Below, in pieces: positions 26,074-27,790 of a DNA stretch of 27,790 nucleotides. Where the stretch lies: the NCBI GenBank assembly GCA_035627835.1, contig DASPKX010000029.1, positions 1-27,790 of the forward strand, written 5' to 3'. The stretch's first letter is position 1, and the number at the start of each line of letters is the position of its first letter. The position numbers were made by a program, and so were the translations under genes. The notes beneath the pieces were generated by a model. That model was not told the origin of the DNA. It searched no databases and saw nothing but the letters and a program-made list of their open reading frames with translations. The stretch is from DASPKX01 sp035627835. Its GTDB lineage: Bacteria > Verrucomicrobiota > Verrucomicrobiia > Limisphaerales > SXQI01.

Positions 26074-27567
26074 ATGCGTCTTTTGCTCGCATCGCTCGTC
26101 GCCTTCACCATGACCGGTCTGGCTGCTCCGAGTGATTACCACACCATCGAGGTTTTGGACGCGCAAACGCAACGCGGAGTCCCCCTCGTCAAACTCGAAA
26201 CCACCAGCCGCGTCCGCTATGTCACGGACAGCGCCGGTCGAGTTGCTTTCCATGAACCAGGGCTGATGAACACCGATGTGTTCTTCACCATCCGCAGCCA
26301 TGGTTATGAAGCGCCCAAAGACGGGTTCGGCCTCACAGGGATCAAGGTTAAGTCCGCTGCTGGGAAAACAACTCAGCTAAAGCTCAAGCGGAAGAACATT
26401 GCCGAGCGGCTTTATCGGACGACCGGCGAGGGCATCTACCGGGACACAGAGTTGCTCGGCTTGCCTGTCCCGTTGAACACCCCGCCCATCCGGGCGGGCG
26501 TCACCGGCCAGGATAGCGCGCAAGTCGTCATCTACAAAAATCAGGCGCGCTGGTTCTGGGGCGACACCTCGCATCTCAATTATGGGCTCGGCAACTTCCG
26601 CACTTGCGGCGCTGTCGTCGATCTCACCGGGCTGGATACCACAAAGGGCATCGCGCTCAACTACTTCACCAACGAGAACGGCCTCTCAAAGCAGATGTGC
26701 CCGTTCGAACCAAAGGATGGCGTCGTCTGGATCGATGGCCTCACCACCGTTCGCGACAGCAAAGGGCAGGAGCGGATGGTGACTCGTTTCACCCGCTTAA
26801 AGGGGCTCTCCGCTCCCTTGGAGCACGGCTTGGCTATATGGAACGACGAGCAATCAATTTTCGAGCGGTTGGCGCGATTCGACCTGAAGAACCAATGGCA
26901 ATGCCCCCGCGGTCAAGCCTTCACCGCTCCAGATGGCTACATCTACTTCGCAGCCCCATTCCCCACTGTTCGCGTCAAAGCTCAGTTGGAAACATTGAAA
27001 CAACAAGCCAACTACGAAGCATGGACACCTATTAAAGATGGCCAAGCATTCGCCGGCAAGGACACCGCCCTGGTGCGCAACACCGACAACTCAGCCTACT
27101 ACCGTTGGACCACGAAGGCACCGCCACTGACGACAAAAGAAGAGCAGGAGCTGCTTCGCGCTGGACGCCTTCTGCCAAGCGACCTGCGCTGGAGCCCTGC
27201 GGATTCCGCAGGCGGCAAATCACCGGTCATGCACGCCGGCAGCGTCCGCTGGAACAACTACCGCAAACGCCACATCATGATCGCCACTGAGATTGGCGGC
27301 ACATCCATGCTGGGCGAAGTCTGGTATGCCGAAGCGGAGCAACTCACCGGCCCCTGGAACCGCGCGACAAAAATTGTCACCCACGAAAACTACGATTTTT
27401 ACAACTCCGTCCACCACGCCTTCCTCGATCAGGACGGCGGCCGAAGGACTTTCTTCGAAGGCACCTACACCTACACCTTCTCCGGCCAAACCAACGCCAC
27501 CCCACGGTACGAATACAACCAAATCCTCTACAGCCTCGACCTCTCCGACCCTCGCCTCCGCCACTAA
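26074..27567 (+). CDS. Exported protein with beta-sandwich and glycosidase-like beta-propeller
   Basis: A 497-residue protein from ATG 26074, which gives a clean signal peptide (MRLLLASLVAFTMTGLAA); the frame also opens at ATG 26032, adding 14 residues that fit a signal poorly. Residues about 22-75 (TIEVLDAQTQRGVPLVKLET and later TDSAGRVAFHEPG) look like a carboxypeptidase-regulatory-like beta-sandwich. The rest is Trp/Tyr/Asp-rich with propeller-like stretches: IYKNQARWFWGDTSHLNYGL, GSVRWNNYRKRHIMIATEIG, GEVWYAEAEQLTGPWNRATK and an acidic FFEGTYTYTF. These recall GH43- or DUF4185-like five-bladed propellers, but I cannot assign catalytic residues. It is probably a secreted carbohydrate-active or ligand-binding protein, with function unproven. 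It is divergent from the PQQ propeller. Confidence 0.82.
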   Translation: MRLLLASLVAFTMTGLAAPSDYHTIEVLDAQTQRGVPLVKLETTSRVRYVTDSAGRVAFHEPGLMNTDVFFTIRSHGYEAPKDGFGLTGIKVKSAAGKTTQLKLKRKNIAERLYRTTGEGIYRDTELLGLPVPLNTPPIRAGVTGQDSAQVVIYKNQARWFWGDTSHLNYGLGNFRTCGAVVDLTGLDTTKGIALNYFTNENGLSKQMCPFEPKDGVVWIDGLTTVRDSKGQERMVTRFTRLKGLSAPLEHGLAIWNDEQSIFERLARFDLKNQWQCPRGQAFTAPDGYIYFAAPFPTVRVKAQLETLKQQANYEAWTPIKDGQAFAGKDTALVRNTDNSAYYRWTTKAPPLTTKEEQELLRAGRLLPSDLRWSPADSAGGKSPVMHAGSVRWNNYRKRHIMIATEIGGTSMLGEVWYAEAEQLTGPWNRATKIVTHENYDFYNSVHHAFLDQDGGRRTFFEGTYTYTFSGQTNATPRYEYNQILYSLDLSDPRLRH

Positions 27568-27582
27568 TCACCAACTTTCGTT

Positions 27583-27644
27583 CCTCACAGCGCCTCACAG
27601 CGCCTCACAGCGCCTCACAGTGCCTCACGCACCTCACGCGCCTC
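27583..27644. repeat. 10-bp tandem repeat
   Basis: The unit CCTCACAGCG occurs three times exactly (27583-27612). It is followed by CCTCACAGTG, CCTCACGCA, CCTCACGCG and a partial CCTCG. It begins 16 bases after the stop of the upstream gene. Length variation by slippage is likely. There are no spacers, so it is not a CRISPR array. Confidence 0.85.
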
Positions 27645-27649
27645 GATTG

Positions 27650-27741
27650 GGCCGCGGAGCGGCCGAACAGAGTAGCCCACGGGCAAGCGCCAGCGCAGCC
27701 CGTGGGTCTCACCCCCCCGCGTTACAGCCTTCGTAGAAGGC
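27650..27741. repeat. Cluster of three hairpins including a GTAG-headed REP-like element
   Basis: Three stems follow one another: GGCCGC/GCGGCC (27650-27664), CCCACGGGC/GCCCGTGGG (27676-27706) preceded directly by GTAG (27672-27675), and GCCTTC/GAAGGC (27727-27741). No gene is visible from 27568 to the window end. The layout suggests a dispersed intergenic repeat. Confidence 0.5.
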
Positions 27742-27790
27742 GCACAAATCCGGGTGATTGCCGCTTTCGTTTACCCCTTTATCCACTTCG

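Noticed and set aside
27583..27644. Possible CRISPR array
   Set aside because: Units are 10 bp and contiguous, with no spacers and no cas genes nearby.

Overview
The window looks like a chromosomal piece from a Verrucomicrobiota bacterium, most plausibly of the Pedosphaera/Limisphaerales type. The main reason is a gene set matching what I know as the Verru_Chthon cassette (proteins A-D, prepilin-like). Supporting signs are prepilin signals of the (A/G)-F-T-L-I-E-L type, a fused MFS/spermidine-synthase protein, a PQQ-type beta-propeller and a giant subtilase ending in FFRIRRL. No database search was possible; family names come from motif recognition.

Layout. Positions 1-998 hold the C-terminal part of groEL on +, with a strong terminator. 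A DUF4240-like/Sel1-repeat protein runs on - (1053-3110). Divergent from it is an unusual fusion of a TrhO/YceA tRNA-U34 hydroxylase with an RluA-type pseudouridine synthase (3261-5054, +). Next on - are two tandem small Gly/Ser/Thr-rich lipoproteins (5166-5898) and a fused MFS transporter/spermidine synthase (6079-9198).

The core is a leftward gene array of about 14.8 kb on - (24137 down to 9335) that ends in a clear terminator at 9284-9318. In transcription order it holds a BrnT-like toxin, a CopG/BrnA-like antitoxin, two GspG-like pseudopilins, then GspH-, GspI-, GspJ- and GspK-like proteins (Verru_Chthon D, B, C, A), and finally a 1933-residue subtilase. Most junctions overlap or are 4-5 nt long. 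The antitoxin stop and the first pseudopilin ATG are 4 nt apart. The toxin promoter has a TTGACA -35 box and a palindromic operator over the -10. It could therefore drive the whole secretion cassette under antitoxin control, which is the most interesting possibility here. The G-G-H-I-J-K order is that of a type II secretion pseudopilus tip, so the Verru_Chthon cassette is plausibly a specialised pseudopilus and the subtilase its substrate. The secretion ATPase, inner-membrane platform, secretin and prepilin peptidase are not in this window.

Upstream of the toxin lie an exported PQQ-like beta-propeller gene (24321-25853, -) followed by REP-like hairpins, and a divergent exported protein with a glycosidase-like propeller (26074-27567, +). 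The window ends with a 10-bp tandem repeat and a cluster of hairpins, one of them a GTAG-headed REP-like element. I saw no tRNA, rRNA, CRISPR array or insertion sequence. No gene-free stretch exceeds 300 bases.
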